Positions 55,810 through 64,000 are shown, numbered from the stretch's first letter. The stretch is 64,000 bases of DNA from Fontibacter flavus (GCF_042432905.1 NZ_JBHLWI010000083.1:124001-188000), one strand, 5' to 3'. Translations and numbers: made by a program. Notes: generated by a model not told the origin, from the sequence alone.

Positions 55810-58584
55810 ATGGCTGATTATCATTTTCAGGAAATAGAAAAAAAGTGGCAAGCTTACTGGGAAAAGAACCAGATTTTCAATGCCCAGGTTGACCCTTCAA
55901 AACCTAAGTTTTATTCTTTGGATATGTTCCCATATCCTTCTGGCGCAGGCCTTCATGTAGGACATCCACTTGGTTATATCGCCTCAGATATCATTACCCG
56001 GTATAAAAGGCTTCAAGGATTTAACGTCCTTCACCCTATGGGATACGATTCATTTGGTCTACCTGCTGAACAATATGCCATCCAAACAGGGCAACATCCT
56101 GCTATTACGACTGAACAAAACATCAAGAGATATACAGACCAATTAAAAAACATCGGTTTTGCATTTGATTGGGACAAAGAAGTGAGGACCTCGGACCCTG
56201 ATTATTATCGATGGACCCAATGGATTTTCATGCAATTGTTCAATAGTTATTATGACAAAACTGAAGACAAAGCAAAAAGCATTGATTCACTGGTTCAGCA
56301 ATTCAAAGTTTCTGGAAACACCATTATTGAGGCTGTCTGCGATGAGGACACCCCTGTTTTTAGTGCAGAAGCATGGAATGAAATGTCTGAAAAAGAACAA
56401 CAGGAACTTTTACTGAAATACAGATTGACTTTTTTAGCTGAAACTACCGTAAACTGGTGCCCTGCCTTGGGAACTGTTCTTTCCAATGACGAGGTAAAAG
56501 ACGGTTTTTCCGAAAGAGGAGGACACCCAGTTGAAAGAAAGAAAATGATGCAATGGAGCATGCGAATCACTGCTTATGCGGAGAGGTTGCTTCAAGGCTT
56601 GGAGTCAGTTGACTGGTCAGAACCTATCAAAGAGATGCAAAGAAACTGGATAGGAAAGTCAATAGGCGCTGAGATGGTTTTTCAGGTAAAAGGTCAGAAT
56701 AAACAGATCAAAGTTTTTACTACCAGGATTGACACCATCTACGGCGTAACCTATTTGGCTTTGGCTCCAGAGCATGATTATGTAAAAGAACTGATCACTG
56801 AAGACCAAAGAGAAATTGCCGAAGCCTATGTTGAGGTAGCAAAAAACCGTTCAGAAAGAGACAGAATGGCTGATGTTAAGACCATTTCAGGAGCTTTCAC
56901 CGGTTCTTACGCCATAAACCCTTTCAACGGAGAGGAAATTCAAATATGGATTGCTGATTATGTACTTGCCGGATATGGAACAGGGGCTGTGATGGCTGTT
57001 CCTGCCCATGATGACAGGGATTACAACTTTGCCAAACACTTTGGGCTCGAAATCAGACAAGTGATTGAAGGAAGTATGGAAAACGGGTCCTTCGCAGGAA
57101 AAGGAGGAACCATCATCAATTCTGATTTCCTTACAGGCCTTGAAATGAAGGATGCCATGAACAAGGCAATTGCTTTTTTGGAAGAAAATAAAATCGGAAA
57201 AGGCAAAATCCAATATAGGATGCGTGATGCCATCTTCACAAGGCAACGCTATTGGGGAGAACCTTTACCCGTTTATTTCAAAGAAGGATTGCCATATTTG
57301 ATTAAAGAAACTGACTTGCCTTTGGTGCTACCTGAGGTAGATAAATACTTGCCTACTGAAGATGGTGAACCTCCTTTGGGAAGAGCAAAAGACTGGACAT
57401 ACCAATCAGAGGATGGTGAATTTCCTTTGGAAAAAAGCACCATGCCGGGTTGGGCAGGATCAAGCTGGTATTTCTTCCGTTACATGGATCCAAGGAATGA
57501 AACCAAATTCGTAGATCCAGAAAAAGAAAAATACTGGGGTGCTGTAGATTTGTATATCGGTGGTGCTGAACATGCCACTGGCCACCTGCTTTACTCCCGT
57601 TTTTGGACAAAATTTCTATATGATATAGGAGCTGTAAGCATTGAAGAACCTTTTCAAAAAATGATCAACCAGGGAATGATTCAGGGAAGGTCAAATTTTG
57701 TATATAGGGTCAAAGGCACAAATACTTTTGTCAGCTATGGTTTAAAAGACCAATATGACACTTCAGCCATGCATGTGGATGTAAATATTGTTCACAATGA
57801 CCAACTGAATTTGGATAAGTTCAAGACATGGAGACCGGATTTGGCTGATGCAGAATTCATCTTAGAAGAAGGGAAATATACCTGCGGGGCAGAAGTAGAG
57901 AAAATGTCCAAATCCAAATACAACGTAGTCAACCCGGATGATATCATTGAAAGATATGGAGCTGATACCCTGAGGTTGTATGAAATGTTCCTTGGACCTT
58001 TAGAGCAATTCAAACCTTGGAACACCAACGGTATCGATGGGGTTTCTAAATTCCTGAAGAAGCTTTGGAAACTCTACCATGACAACCAAGGTAATGTGTC
58101 CATTTCAGAAGAAAATGCAAGCAAAGAAGAACTCAAAACTTTGCACAAAACGATCAAGAAAACCCAGGATGATTTGGACAACCATTCATTCAACACCTCA
58201 GTGGCTTCCTTTATGATCTGCGTCAATGAGTTGACCGCAATGAAATGCAACAAAAGAGAAATACTGGAGCCATTAGCTGTTATCGTCTCTCCCTATGCAC
58301 CTCATATTGCAGAAGAATTATGGTCTTTAATGGGACATCAACAGTCCATTATTTATGCCGCTTTCCCTGAATTCAAAGAAGAGTACTTGGTGGAGAATAG
58401 CCATGAATATCCTATTTCCATTAATGGGAAGGTTCGTGCAAAACTCTCCCTTTCCTTATCGCTGAGCAAGGAAGAAGTAGAGAAAGCTGCACTATCCGAT
58501 CCTGCCGTAAAAAAATGGACCGAAGGCAACACTCCTAAAAAAGTCATTGTGGTTCCGGGCAAGATTGTCAATATTGTCATTTAA
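55810..58584 (+). CDS. leuS: Leucine--tRNA ligase
   Basis: A 924-residue class I synthetase. P-Y-P-S-G-A-G-L-H-V-G-H-P-L-G contains the HIGH-type motif and E-K-M-S-K-S-K-Y holds KMSKS. An editing CP1 domain sits between them. The frame opens 13 codons upstream at a TTG inside the promoter, but the ATG at 55810 gives the family start M-A-D-Y-H-F. Normal length, no truncation. Confidence 0.97.
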   Translation: MADYHFQEIEKKWQAYWEKNQIFNAQVDPSKPKFYSLDMFPYPSGAGLHVGHPLGYIASDIITRYKRLQGFNVLHPMGYDSFGLPAEQYAIQTGQHPAITTEQNIKRYTDQLKNIGFAFDWDKEVRTSDPDYYRWTQWIFMQLFNSYYDKTEDKAKSIDSLVQQFKVSGNTIIEAVCDEDTPVFSAEAWNEMSEKEQQELLLKYRLTFLAETTVNWCPALGTVLSNDEVKDGFSERGGHPVERKKMMQWSMRITAYAERLLQGLESVDWSEPIKEMQRNWIGKSIGAEMVFQVKGQNKQIKVFTTRIDTIYGVTYLALAPEHDYVKELITEDQREIAEAYVEVAKNRSERDRMADVKTISGAFTGSYAINPFNGEEIQIWIADYVLAGYGTGAVMAVPAHDDRDYNFAKHFGLEIRQVIEGSMENGSFAGKGGTIINSDFLTGLEMKDAMNKAIAFLEENKIGKGKIQYRMRDAIFTRQRYWGEPLPVYFKEGLPYLIKETDLPLVLPEVDKYLPTEDGEPPLGRAKDWTYQSEDGEFPLEKSTMPGWAGSSWYFFRYMDPRNETKFVDPEKEKYWGAVDLYIGGAEHATGHLLYSRFWTKFLYDIGAVSIEEPFQKMINQGMIQGRSNFVYRVKGTNTFVSYGLKDQYDTSAMHVDVNIVHNDQLNLDKFKTWRPDLADAEFILEEGKYTCGAEVEKMSKSKYNVVNPDDIIERYGADTLRLYEMFLGPLEQFKPWNTNGIDGVSKFLKKLWKLYHDNQGNVSISEENASKEELKTLHKTIKKTQDDLDNHSFNTSVASFMICVNELTAMKCNKREILEPLAVIVSPYAPHIAEELWSLMGHQQSIIYAAFPEFKEEYLVENSHEYPISINGKVRAKLSLSLSLSKEEVEKAALSDPAVKKWTEGNTPKKVIVVPGKIVNIVI

Positions 58585-58594
58585 CAAAGTAGAA

Positions 58595-58652
58595 AAAGGG
58601 TATCGGGTCACTTAATTGTAAACATTACCATTGTAAAGACCGATACCCTTTT
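58595..58652. terminator. Large-loop hairpin after leuS
   Basis: A 13-base perfect stem (58595-58607 with 58640-58652) starting with an A run and ending with a T-rich run, around a 32-base loop that carries attgtaaa twice. It lies just after the leuS stop. It can function in both directions but is unusually long for a simple terminator. Confidence 0.65.
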
Positions 58653-58664
58653 ATTTTCCAATTC

Positions 58665-58985
58665 ATGATGAACAGGTTTTTCATTGCAGCAGCGGCTGTC
58701 TTATCCTCAGGCATATTTGCATATTCTTATTGGAAAGAATGGCTGGGTATCAAATGGAAAAACCAAACTCCCAACTTATTCCCGGAGGAAGAAATTGCCC
58801 CATACTTTCATAAATCAGAAGAAATCTACATGATGGTACTGATCATTTTTGCCATGATTTTTTCTTTAATTTTCATTGGTGCTGTGGTTTCTATTATTCA
58901 AAAGAAATGGGGATGGGTATTTTTCTGTTTTGTGATGAGTATGACTGCTATTTTAGCTGTGATGATTAACGGTGCGATTAAATAA
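58665..58985 (+). CDS. Small three-helix membrane protein
   Basis: A 106-residue protein with membrane helices near residues 4-22, 47-72 and 79-102 and a soluble W-K-N-Q-T-P-N-L-F-P-E-E-E segment between the first two. Two ATGs are adjacent at the start. I do not recognise a family. The next gene (FKBP) begins 19 bases after its stop, and that gene's promoter lies in the gap. Function unknown. Confidence 0.6.
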   Translation: MMNRFFIAAAAVLSSGIFAYSYWKEWLGIKWKNQTPNLFPEEEIAPYFHKSEEIYMMVLIIFAMIFSLIFIGAVVSIIQKKWGWVFFCFVMSMTAILAVMINGAIK

Positions 58986-58992
58986 ACTTTCC

Positions 58993-59000
58993 TACCTTTG
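58993..59000 (+). promoter_or_regulatory. -7 element abutting the FKBP start
   Basis: TACCTTTG followed by CAGT and the ATG at 59005. The box is only four bases from the start codon, so a leaderless or nearly leaderless mRNA is possible. No -33 match. Confidence 0.55.
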
Positions 59001-59004
59001 CAGT

Positions 59005-59529
59005 ATGGAAATATCAAATAATGCAGTAGTAGGGCTCACCTATGAATTAAAAGTCAGCAGAGAACTCGAAGAAATTGAATCTGCACCATTCAGCGTTGAA
59101 GTTAGAGACGAAGAAGACCCATTCTATTTTATATTCGGACAAAGTGGTTTGCCTGAAAAATTTGAAACATTACTTTCAGGTAAAAAACAAGGAGAGATAT
59201 TCAACTTTACCATTCCTTCAGTTGAAGCATATGGAGAAGCAGATGATGAGTTGATCATGGCTTTACCAAAAGAACAATTCACTCAAGAAAGAGGTTTTGA
59301 GCCAGGCATGTTAGAAGAGGGAAATTTCCTGCCACTTGTAGATGAAAATGGTTATCCCATGCAGGCAAAAGTTCTCAAGGATTTGGGGGAAGAAGTTTTA
59401 CTTGATTTCAACCACCCTTTGGTGGGTTTTGACCTTCATTTTGAAGGAGAAGTATTCGAAGTCAGAGAAGCTACTGCTGAAGAACTCGATCATGGACATG
59501 TACATGGCGAACACGGCCACCAACATTAA
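59005..59529 (+). CDS. FKBP-type peptidyl-prolyl isomerase, SlyD-like
   Basis: A 174-residue SlyD-like prolyl isomerase. The FKBP domain begins G-L-T-Y-E-L-K-V, the chaperone insert-in-flap region lies near 65-125, and the C-terminus ends in a His-rich tail (H-G-H-V-H-G-E-H-G-H-Q-H), typical of SlyD metal binding. The frame opens 11 codons upstream within the previous gene, but the ATG at 59005 gives the family start. A -7 box sits directly before it. Followed by a strong terminator. Confidence 0.9.
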   Translation: MEISNNAVVGLTYELKVSRELEEIESAPFSVEVRDEEDPFYFIFGQSGLPEKFETLLSGKKQGEIFNFTIPSVEAYGEADDELIMALPKEQFTQERGFEPGMLEEGNFLPLVDENGYPMQAKVLKDLGEEVLLDFNHPLVGFDLHFEGEVFEVREATAEELDHGHVHGEHGHQH

Positions 59530-59565
59530 AACAAAGTCTCTGGAGCCAAACCAGAGACTTTGTTA
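59530..59565. terminator. Bidirectional terminator after FKBP / before ABC ATPase stop
   Basis: A 13-base perfect stem (59531-59543 with 59551-59563), seven-base loop. The right arm runs into the stop codon of the minus-strand ABC gene, so the element is shared by both convergent genes. Confidence 0.85.
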
Positions 59566-60519
59566 TTTAAAGCTTATTTCTTTCTCTTCTTCCCATTTGA
59601 GAAAAGCCCTATCGCCAATTTCAAAACTTCTTTTTTTATCTTCCACTTTCCAAACTGTCCCGTCATTTAACCTTACAGTCAACAAGTTGTAATGAACTAA
59701 ATATTGTCGCTCTATTATTTTGACTGAAAGACCACTACTTTTATACAAATGTAAATCAGATGGTCTAACATAGGTTTTGGGTTTGTCAGGAATCGGATTA
59801 AGATGACTGAATAATTTACCTGCGTATAGACTCTTTGGGTTTGAAAAAATCTGCTCGGGATTGCCTTTTTGAATAAGTTTACCATGCTGCATGATGACCA
59901 AGAAATCAGTCATCTGTAAAGCATCGTCCAAATCATGTGTCACAAAAAGCACGGTGATGCCCAATTGTCCAAACAAAGATTTAAGTTCTGCTATTAATTC
60001 TCTTCTTTGAATGGTATCCAAACTGGAAAAGGGTTCATCCAACAAAATAACCTGGGGCTCCAAACTCAAGGCTCTTCCAATAGCTACTTTTTGTTGCTGA
60101 CCACCTGACAATTGTCGAGGCAACTTATCCTTAAAGCTGGCCAAACCCAACAAATTGAGAATAGTGGTCACCCTTTTGTCTTTATATTGTTTATCATATT
60201 GTAGGAGCGGTCTGGCAATATTTTCCTCAACTGTGGAGTTGGGATATAGATGATAATCCTGGTATACCAACTGTATCTCATCGTAGCCGGGAACCAACTT
60301 TTCTTTAGGGTTCTGAATTCTTGCCCCTTCGAGTAATATTTCACCAGAATTCCTGTTTTCCAATCCTGCTACGATTCTTAAAAGCGTGCTTTTTCCAGAA
60401 CCGCTTTCACCGACTAAAGACACTACATTACCTTTTTCAACAGATAAAGAAATGTTTTTTAATGCGTGAATGCCTTCCTGATAACTTTTAGAAATGCCAT
60501 CTATCTTCAGATAACTCAT
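59563..60519 (-). CDS. ABC transporter ATP-binding protein, FbpC/PotA-like
   Basis: A 318-residue ATPase. Walker A G-E-S-G-S-G-K-S-T, signature L-S-G-G-Q-Q-Q-K-V, Walker B V-I-L-L-D-E-P-F and the switch His in T-H-D-L-D-D-A are all present. A C-terminal TOBE-like extension (about 240-318) suggests an importer of the spermidine/iron/molybdate kind. No permease or binding-protein gene is adjacent, so the substrate is unknown. It overlaps the MmcQ/YjbR gene by four bases. Confidence 0.88.
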   Translation of the reverse strand: MSYLKIDGISKSYQEGIHALKNISLSVEKGNVVSLVGESGSGKSTLLRIVAGLENRNSGEILLEGARIQNPKEKLVPGYDEIQLVYQDYHLYPNSTVEENIARPLLQYDKQYKDKRVTTILNLLGLASFKDKLPRQLSGGQQQKVAIGRALSLEPQVILLDEPFSSLDTIQRRELIAELKSLFGQLGITVLFVTHDLDDALQMTDFLVIMQHGKLIQKGNPEQIFSNPKSLYAGKLFSHLNPIPDKPKTYVRPSDLHLYKSSGLSVKIIERQYLVHYNLLTVRLNDGTVWKVEDKKRSFEIGDRAFLKWEEEKEISFK

Positions 60520-60869
60520 AGGTAACCAATCTCCTCTTTTATTTTTCTTGGCAGACTATTCACGATCAAAGCATATGAGTGATCGACCAAATCCAAAATT
60601 AATTTATCCGAAACAGTTCCGTTAAGATACAAGGTGTTCCAATGTTTCTTATGCATATGAAAACCGGGAACAATACCATTATACTTCTCCCTTAATTCAA
60701 TTGCCCTTTCCGGATCGCACTTCAGATTCACACTGTCAAAAAGTTCGATATCAATAATGGCAAATATTTTACCACCTACTTTAAAACAAAGTGTGGTTTC
60801 ATCAAAAGGGGTATCTTCCGTTGCCCCCTTCTTTGCCAGACAGTATTCCCTGAAAAAGGTAATGTTCAT
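60516..60869 (-). CDS. MmcQ/YjbR-family DNA-binding protein
   Basis: A 117-residue protein of the MmcQ/YjbR family, recognised by F-R-E-Y-C-L-A-K-K-G-A-T-E-D-T-P-F at the start, the C-F-K-V-G-G-K-I-F-A strand and the H-W-N-T-L-Y-L loop. The fold is a double-wing-like alpha/beta; a general role in DNA binding is assumed from the family name rather than from evidence. Its stop overlaps the ABC start by four bases. Confidence 0.85.
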   Translation of the reverse strand: MNITFFREYCLAKKGATEDTPFDETTLCFKVGGKIFAIIDIELFDSVNLKCDPERAIELREKYNGIVPGFHMHKKHWNTLYLNGTVSDKLILDLVDHSYALIVNSLPRKIKEEIGYL

Positions 60870-60922
60870 AATACAGTGGCTGATTTGCTAAATTACTGAC
60901 TATGAACCTTAGGACAAATAGA

Positions 60923-61114
60923 TTAAGCTAATCTTTTGACAATCCAAATGACAATAGCGGCCAAAAACATCAATATGGATATTTTATTGATGCCATGCAT
61001 CATCCTCAAATTAAAATTTGAGGGTTTTGATGGATCTGGCTTTTGAAACACTCTTACAAAGTAATTGGCTACTTCTCCGAGTTTAAAAAATTCTTTGATT
61101 CTACTATTTTCCAT
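60923..61114 (-). CDS. Small membrane protein, DUF6728-like
   Basis: A 63-residue protein with a soluble N-terminal half (R-V-F-Q-K-P-D-P-S-K-P-S-N-F-N-L) and one C-terminal membrane helix (about 45-60). The N-L-R-M-M-H-G-I-N-K-I-S-I motif before the helix recalls the DUF6728 family found in Bacteroidota, often near ispG; that naming is tentative. It lies 49 bases after ispG and 53 before the MmcQ gene. Confidence 0.65.
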   Translation of the reverse strand: MENSRIKEFFKLGEVANYFVRVFQKPDPSKPSNFNLRMMHGINKISILMFLAAIVIWIVKRLA

Positions 61115-61163
61115 GGGCTTGTAATTGTTTCCTATCTATCTACATTTTTTGGCGAAAATTGAT

Positions 61164-63143
61164 TCAATTTTCAGGTTCTAGCCACATACCATCTTTCCTG
61201 ATGATCTCTATTAATTCATCTACAGCTTTTTCTGACGGTACAGACTTTTTAACTACCTCTTTCCCCTTGTAAAGGGTGATCTTCCCTTTTCCAGAACCAA
61301 CGTAACCATAGTCAGCATCTGCCATTTCTCCAGGGCCATTCACAATACAGCCCATAATTCCAATCTTGACACCCTTCAAGTGATCGGTTCTTTTTCTGAT
61401 CATTGCAGTTGTTTCCTGTAAATCAAAGAGTGTTCGACCACAAGATGGGCAGGATATATATTCTGTCTTGGACATTCTTGTCCTAGCAGCTTGAAGTACC
61501 CCAAATCCCACAGAATTATGAAGTTTAATTTGTTCCAGAACAGAGGTTCTTTCTCCACCATGATAGGCATCGAGACCTATCATAATCCCATCGCCAAGAC
61601 CATCTATCAGTAGCCCTCCTACATCAGTGGCAACATACAACATGGTCTTGTCCTGAGGCTGTACAGGATAATCCACTTTTACAACAACAGGTACCAAGCT
61701 GTGATTTTCCATCAAAGTAATAAAGGATCTGCGCAAGGCTGCCAAATTGTGTGGATTTTTGGAATGTAGGATAATTACCAAATCCTTTCTCCCTTCAACG
61801 AAGGGTAAAGACTCTTTGACTTCAACATCATCCAAAAGAAGGAAATTTAAGCCATAATGATATTTTTCTGCTTTCTTGAATTCTTCTAAACGGAATGCGG
61901 GAAATTTATTGATTTGATCTTCAGATTGTAACCAGTTGGTGTAATACTGGATTTCCTTCATACCATTAGGAAGCATAAAAGGAATCGGATGGTCACCTGT
62001 AAACACATAATCAGCCCCCTGATCGTTCATTTTCCATTTGTCCAGCTCCGGAAGATAGAAGTGACCGACCTGCTTCATCTCTTTTTCAGAAATATTACCA
62101 ATGGCAGAAATATCAGCGATCACCCTTGGTACATTTGTTCCTCCGAAATTGAACACCTCTATAGTGTCACGCTTGTTATATTCAAATGGAGTGATAGGAA
62201 AATGTTCAAGTGAATCAATCGCAGGGTGACCTACCCTATCCGTATAACGGTCGACCAAAGCCTTGGCCACAGGGGCTTCAAATTCGGGATCTTCAGTCAA
62301 AGAAACTCGGACAGTATCCCCTAAGCCATCTTCCAACAAAGTCCCAATTCCAACAGCTGATTTGATCCGGCCATCTTCACCGTCCCCCGCCTCAGTCACC
62401 CCTAGGTGAAGTGGATAAGGTTTGAAACCTCCCTCTTCAAGTTTTTGAACCAACAACCTGTAGGCCTGAACCATGACTTGAGTATTGGAGGATTTCATGG
62501 ATATAACGATATCATGAAAATTTTCATCCTCACATATCCTTAAAAATTCCAAAGCAGATTCTACCATTCCCAAAGGCGTATCACCATAGCGGCTCATAAT
62601 CCGGTCAGACAAAGAGCCGTGGTTGGTACCAATTCTCATAGCTGTACCATATTCCTTGCAGATTTTCACAAGTGGTAAAAATCTTTCCCTGATTCTATCC
62701 AGTTCTTCCTGATAACTTTGATCCGTATATTCTATGATTTCAAATTTCTTCTTGTCCGCATAGTTACCGGGATTGATACGGACCTTTTCAACAATTTTTG
62801 CTGCTATCTCAGCAGCATTAGGTGTAAAATGGATGTCCGCCACCAAAGGTGTTTGATAACCTCTTCGCTTCAGCTCATCCTTGATATTTTTGAGGTTTTC
62901 AGCTTCTTTCATGCTAGGGGCAGTTATCCTGATCAGCTGACACCCACTTTCTATCATGCGGATACACTGTTCCACTGAACCCATGGTATCCATGGTGTCC
63001 ACAGTAGTCATAGACTGAACCACAATAGGATTATCTCCACCGATAATCACATCGCCAACTTTTACCGGAATAGTCTTTCTTCTAGAATATTCTGTAAGAC
63101 TATTACAATACTTAATCTTATCCAATAACACCTTGGTTTCCAT
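61164..63143 (-). CDS. ispG: 4-hydroxy-3-methylbut-2-en-1-yl diphosphate synthase, long form
   Basis: A 659-residue enzyme of the MEP isoprenoid route. The TIM-barrel half starts P-V-K-V-G-D-V-I-I-G-G. The C-terminal iron-sulphur half shows S-C-P-S-C-G-R-T and I-M-G-C-I-V-N-G-P-G-E. Between them lies an insert (about 280-540) absent from the short 370-residue form but present in Bacteroidota and plant types. It is followed on the same strand by the small membrane protein and preceded by the SDR gene with four bases between. Confidence 0.95.
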   Translation of the reverse strand: METKVLLDKIKYCNSLTEYSRRKTIPVKVGDVIIGGDNPIVVQSMTTVDTMDTMGSVEQCIRMIESGCQLIRITAPSMKEAENLKNIKDELKRRGYQTPLVADIHFTPNAAEIAAKIVEKVRINPGNYADKKKFEIIEYTDQSYQEELDRIRERFLPLVKICKEYGTAMRIGTNHGSLSDRIMSRYGDTPLGMVESALEFLRICEDENFHDIVISMKSSNTQVMVQAYRLLVQKLEEGGFKPYPLHLGVTEAGDGEDGRIKSAVGIGTLLEDGLGDTVRVSLTEDPEFEAPVAKALVDRYTDRVGHPAIDSLEHFPITPFEYNKRDTIEVFNFGGTNVPRVIADISAIGNISEKEMKQVGHFYLPELDKWKMNDQGADYVFTGDHPIPFMLPNGMKEIQYYTNWLQSEDQINKFPAFRLEEFKKAEKYHYGLNFLLLDDVEVKESLPFVEGRKDLVIILHSKNPHNLAALRRSFITLMENHSLVPVVVKVDYPVQPQDKTMLYVATDVGGLLIDGLGDGIMIGLDAYHGGERTSVLEQIKLHNSVGFGVLQAARTRMSKTEYISCPSCGRTLFDLQETTAMIRKRTDHLKGVKIGIMGCIVNGPGEMADADYGYVGSGKGKITLYKGKEVVKKSVPSEKAVDELIEIIRKDGMWLEPEN

Positions 63144-63147
63144 ATGA

Positions 63148-63852
63148 TTACAAATCTCCTAATTGTGGTCTAATAACAATTTCTTCCACTACTGAATATG
63201 GGGAAAGACTATAGGTTGCCCACACAGTTTCTGCTATATCTTCAATCTTCATAAACCTGTCTTCAGGAATATCAGCCCCTTTCCAACTGTCTGTATAAGT
63301 AGCTCCCGGTAAAACAGAAGTGACTTTTATATTAAAATCCTTTAATTCCTCCCTTAGGCACTTGGTAAATCCTAACATAGCCCATTTGGATATTGCATAA
63401 CTTCCACCGTTGGCATATGCGGTCAAGCCCGCTATTGAACCTATTGAAAAGATATGACCGGATTTACGGGAGATCATTTCTTCAGTAAATGCTCTAGTAA
63501 GGTAATAGGCAGAAAACAAATTTGTGTGCATGATTGTTTCAAAATTACCTTCTGGTTCGGAATGAATAGATCCAGGTAGGAAAACACCCGTGTTATTAAC
63601 CAATACATCTGGAACACTTTGGTTTTTCACCCAATTCGCAAAAGCTTGAACATCTTCTTTTTTAGACAAATCAGCGACCTTTACTGCGATTTTCTGATTA
63701 GGAAAGTCTGATTCTAAGCTAGTTTTCAGCGCCAACAAATCGTCCTGGTGACGGGAACAGGTAAAAACATCAAAACCCTCTTTTGCAAATTTTTGAATAA
63801 TTGCTCTACCAATCCCTTTTGTACCTCCTGTAACCAATATACTTTTCGCCAT
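63148..63852 (-). CDS. Short-chain dehydrogenase/reductase, canonical
   Basis: A 234-residue SDR with intact catalytic residues: coenzyme motif G-G-T-K-G-I-G, N-N-T-G, Ser in F-S-I-G-S-I-A-G and Y-A-I-S-K. It is a 3-ketoacyl-ACP reductase-like oxidoreductase with unknown substrate. It begins the ispG transcript (four-base gap). An upstream -7 box (63898) and a dyad (63868-63887) lie before the gene. This SDR contrasts with the Tyr-less one at 46051. Confidence 0.88.
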   Translation of the reverse strand: MAKSILVTGGTKGIGRAIIQKFAKEGFDVFTCSRHQDDLLALKTSLESDFPNQKIAVKVADLSKKEDVQAFANWVKNQSVPDVLVNNTGVFLPGSIHSEPEGNFETIMHTNLFSAYYLTRAFTEEMISRKSGHIFSIGSIAGLTAYANGGSYAISKWAMLGFTKCLREELKDFNIKVTSVLPGATYTDSWKGADIPEDRFMKIEDIAETVWATYSLSPYSVVEEIVIRPQLGDL

Positions 63853-63867
63853 TTACTTAGTGTTTTA

Positions 63868-63887
63868 ATAGTTAGTATGACAACTAT
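63868..63887. promoter_or_regulatory. Inverted repeat upstream of the SDR-ispG unit
   Basis: A 6-base arm atagtt (63868-63873) and its complement aactat (63882-63887), with an 8-base spacer, placed between the -7 box and the SDR start. Such dyads often bind HxlR/MarR-type regulators, but the match is by symmetry only. Confidence 0.4.
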
Positions 63888-63897
63888 CTAGAGCCAG

Positions 63898-63928
63898 CAA
63901 AGTTACATTTTTTTGAAAACTTTGCGAA
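63898..63928 (-). promoter_or_regulatory. Promoter of the SDR-ispG unit
   Basis: On the minus strand TTCG (63925-63928, one mismatch from TTTG), 19 bases, TAACTTTG (63898-63905). Near-consensus and properly spaced. The SDR start lies 45 bases beyond. Confidence 0.6.
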
Positions 63929-63981
63929 CTTAAACGGATAATCCACCATGGTCCTGACATTTTTGTTATAATTTTATTTTT

Positions 63982-64000
63982 ATGGAAACACAGATTACAG
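63982..64000 (+). CDS. Possible start of a plus-strand gene (partial)
   Basis: An ATG at 63982 is followed by an open frame (M-E-T-Q-I-T) that runs off the window. It is divergent from the SDR gene, with a T- and A-rich upstream stretch. Only six codons are visible, so the call is weak. A regulator of the SDR unit would be a natural candidate, but nothing shows this. Confidence 0.25.

Noticed and set aside
1..64000. CRISPR array, prophage, integrative element or toxin-antitoxin pair
   Set aside because: No regularly spaced repeats, integrase, phage structural genes or paired small toxin genes were seen; base composition and gene content are uniform.

Overview
The window looks like chromosomal core sequence from a member of the Bacteroidota, most likely order Cytophagales and close to Cyclobacteriaceae. 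The supporting evidence is an intact giant sprA (type IX secretion/gliding translocon), promoters of the Bacteroidota type (TTTG, about 19 bases, TAnnTTTG), many lipoproteins, and families I associate with this group (DUF4221-like, DUF4837-like, DUF4292-like, long-form IspG, GNAT-nitrilase fusion). The genus cannot be fixed from sequence reading alone. I see no rRNA, tRNA, CRISPR array, prophage, insertion sequence or integrase. The window is densely coding and only the first 397 bases form a long non-coding stretch.

Layout: 1-397 is a cluster of short palindromic repeats. 0.4-9 kb holds small-family secreted or lipoproteins (beta-propeller types, a serine hydrolase), a Crp-like regulator and typA. 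9.2-12.7 kb holds an LpoA-like TPR plus periplasmic-binding protein, hemL and an ArsC/Spx-like protein. 12.9-16.4 kb holds a membrane acyltransferase and the divergent threonine-to-glycine pair tdh/kbl. 16.6-32.4 kb, all on the minus strand, holds tonB, vanZ, gcvH, sprA, ruvA, the malic enzyme, a DUF4837 lipoprotein, a LysM lytic transglycosylase, gatA and tatA; the stretch from tatA down to sprA is almost gap-free. 32.5-39.2 kb holds two envelope operons (TPR, LolB-like DUF4292 lipoprotein, EnvC-like activator; and enoyl-CoA hydratase, flippase, dut). 39.4-42.5 kb holds icd and guaA, convergent and sharing one terminator. 42.5-47.9 kb is a minus-strand run with a phosphotriesterase-like lipoprotein, a DNA exonuclease, a flavin reductase, two uncharacterised small proteins, an SDR without the catalytic tyrosine, folE and queD. 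48.2-53.6 kb holds two L,D-transpeptidases that meet stop to stop, followed upstream by kdsA, kdsC and the GNAT-nitrilase fusion. 53.7-59.5 kb on the plus strand holds mscS, an outer-membrane barrel, leuS, a small membrane protein and a SlyD-like FKBP. 59.6-63.9 kb on the minus strand holds an ABC ATPase, an MmcQ/YjbR protein, a small membrane protein, ispG and a canonical SDR.

The main theme is cell-envelope construction: KDO synthesis, peptidoglycan cross-linking and turnover, lipoprotein-like carriers, glycan flipping, TonB energy transfer, Tat export and T9SS. It is mixed with housekeeping genes. I found no obvious new defence or mobile system. The most notable signals are the hairpin array at the left edge; a possible split into two promoter classes, one with a good -33 box and one with an extended TAnnTTTGCA -7 box; three of the latter class lying directly on a start codon (possible leaderless mRNAs for guaA, the GNAT-nitrilase fusion and the FKBP); an SDR with Ile in place of the catalytic Tyr; and back-to-back L,D-transpeptidase genes with no base between them.
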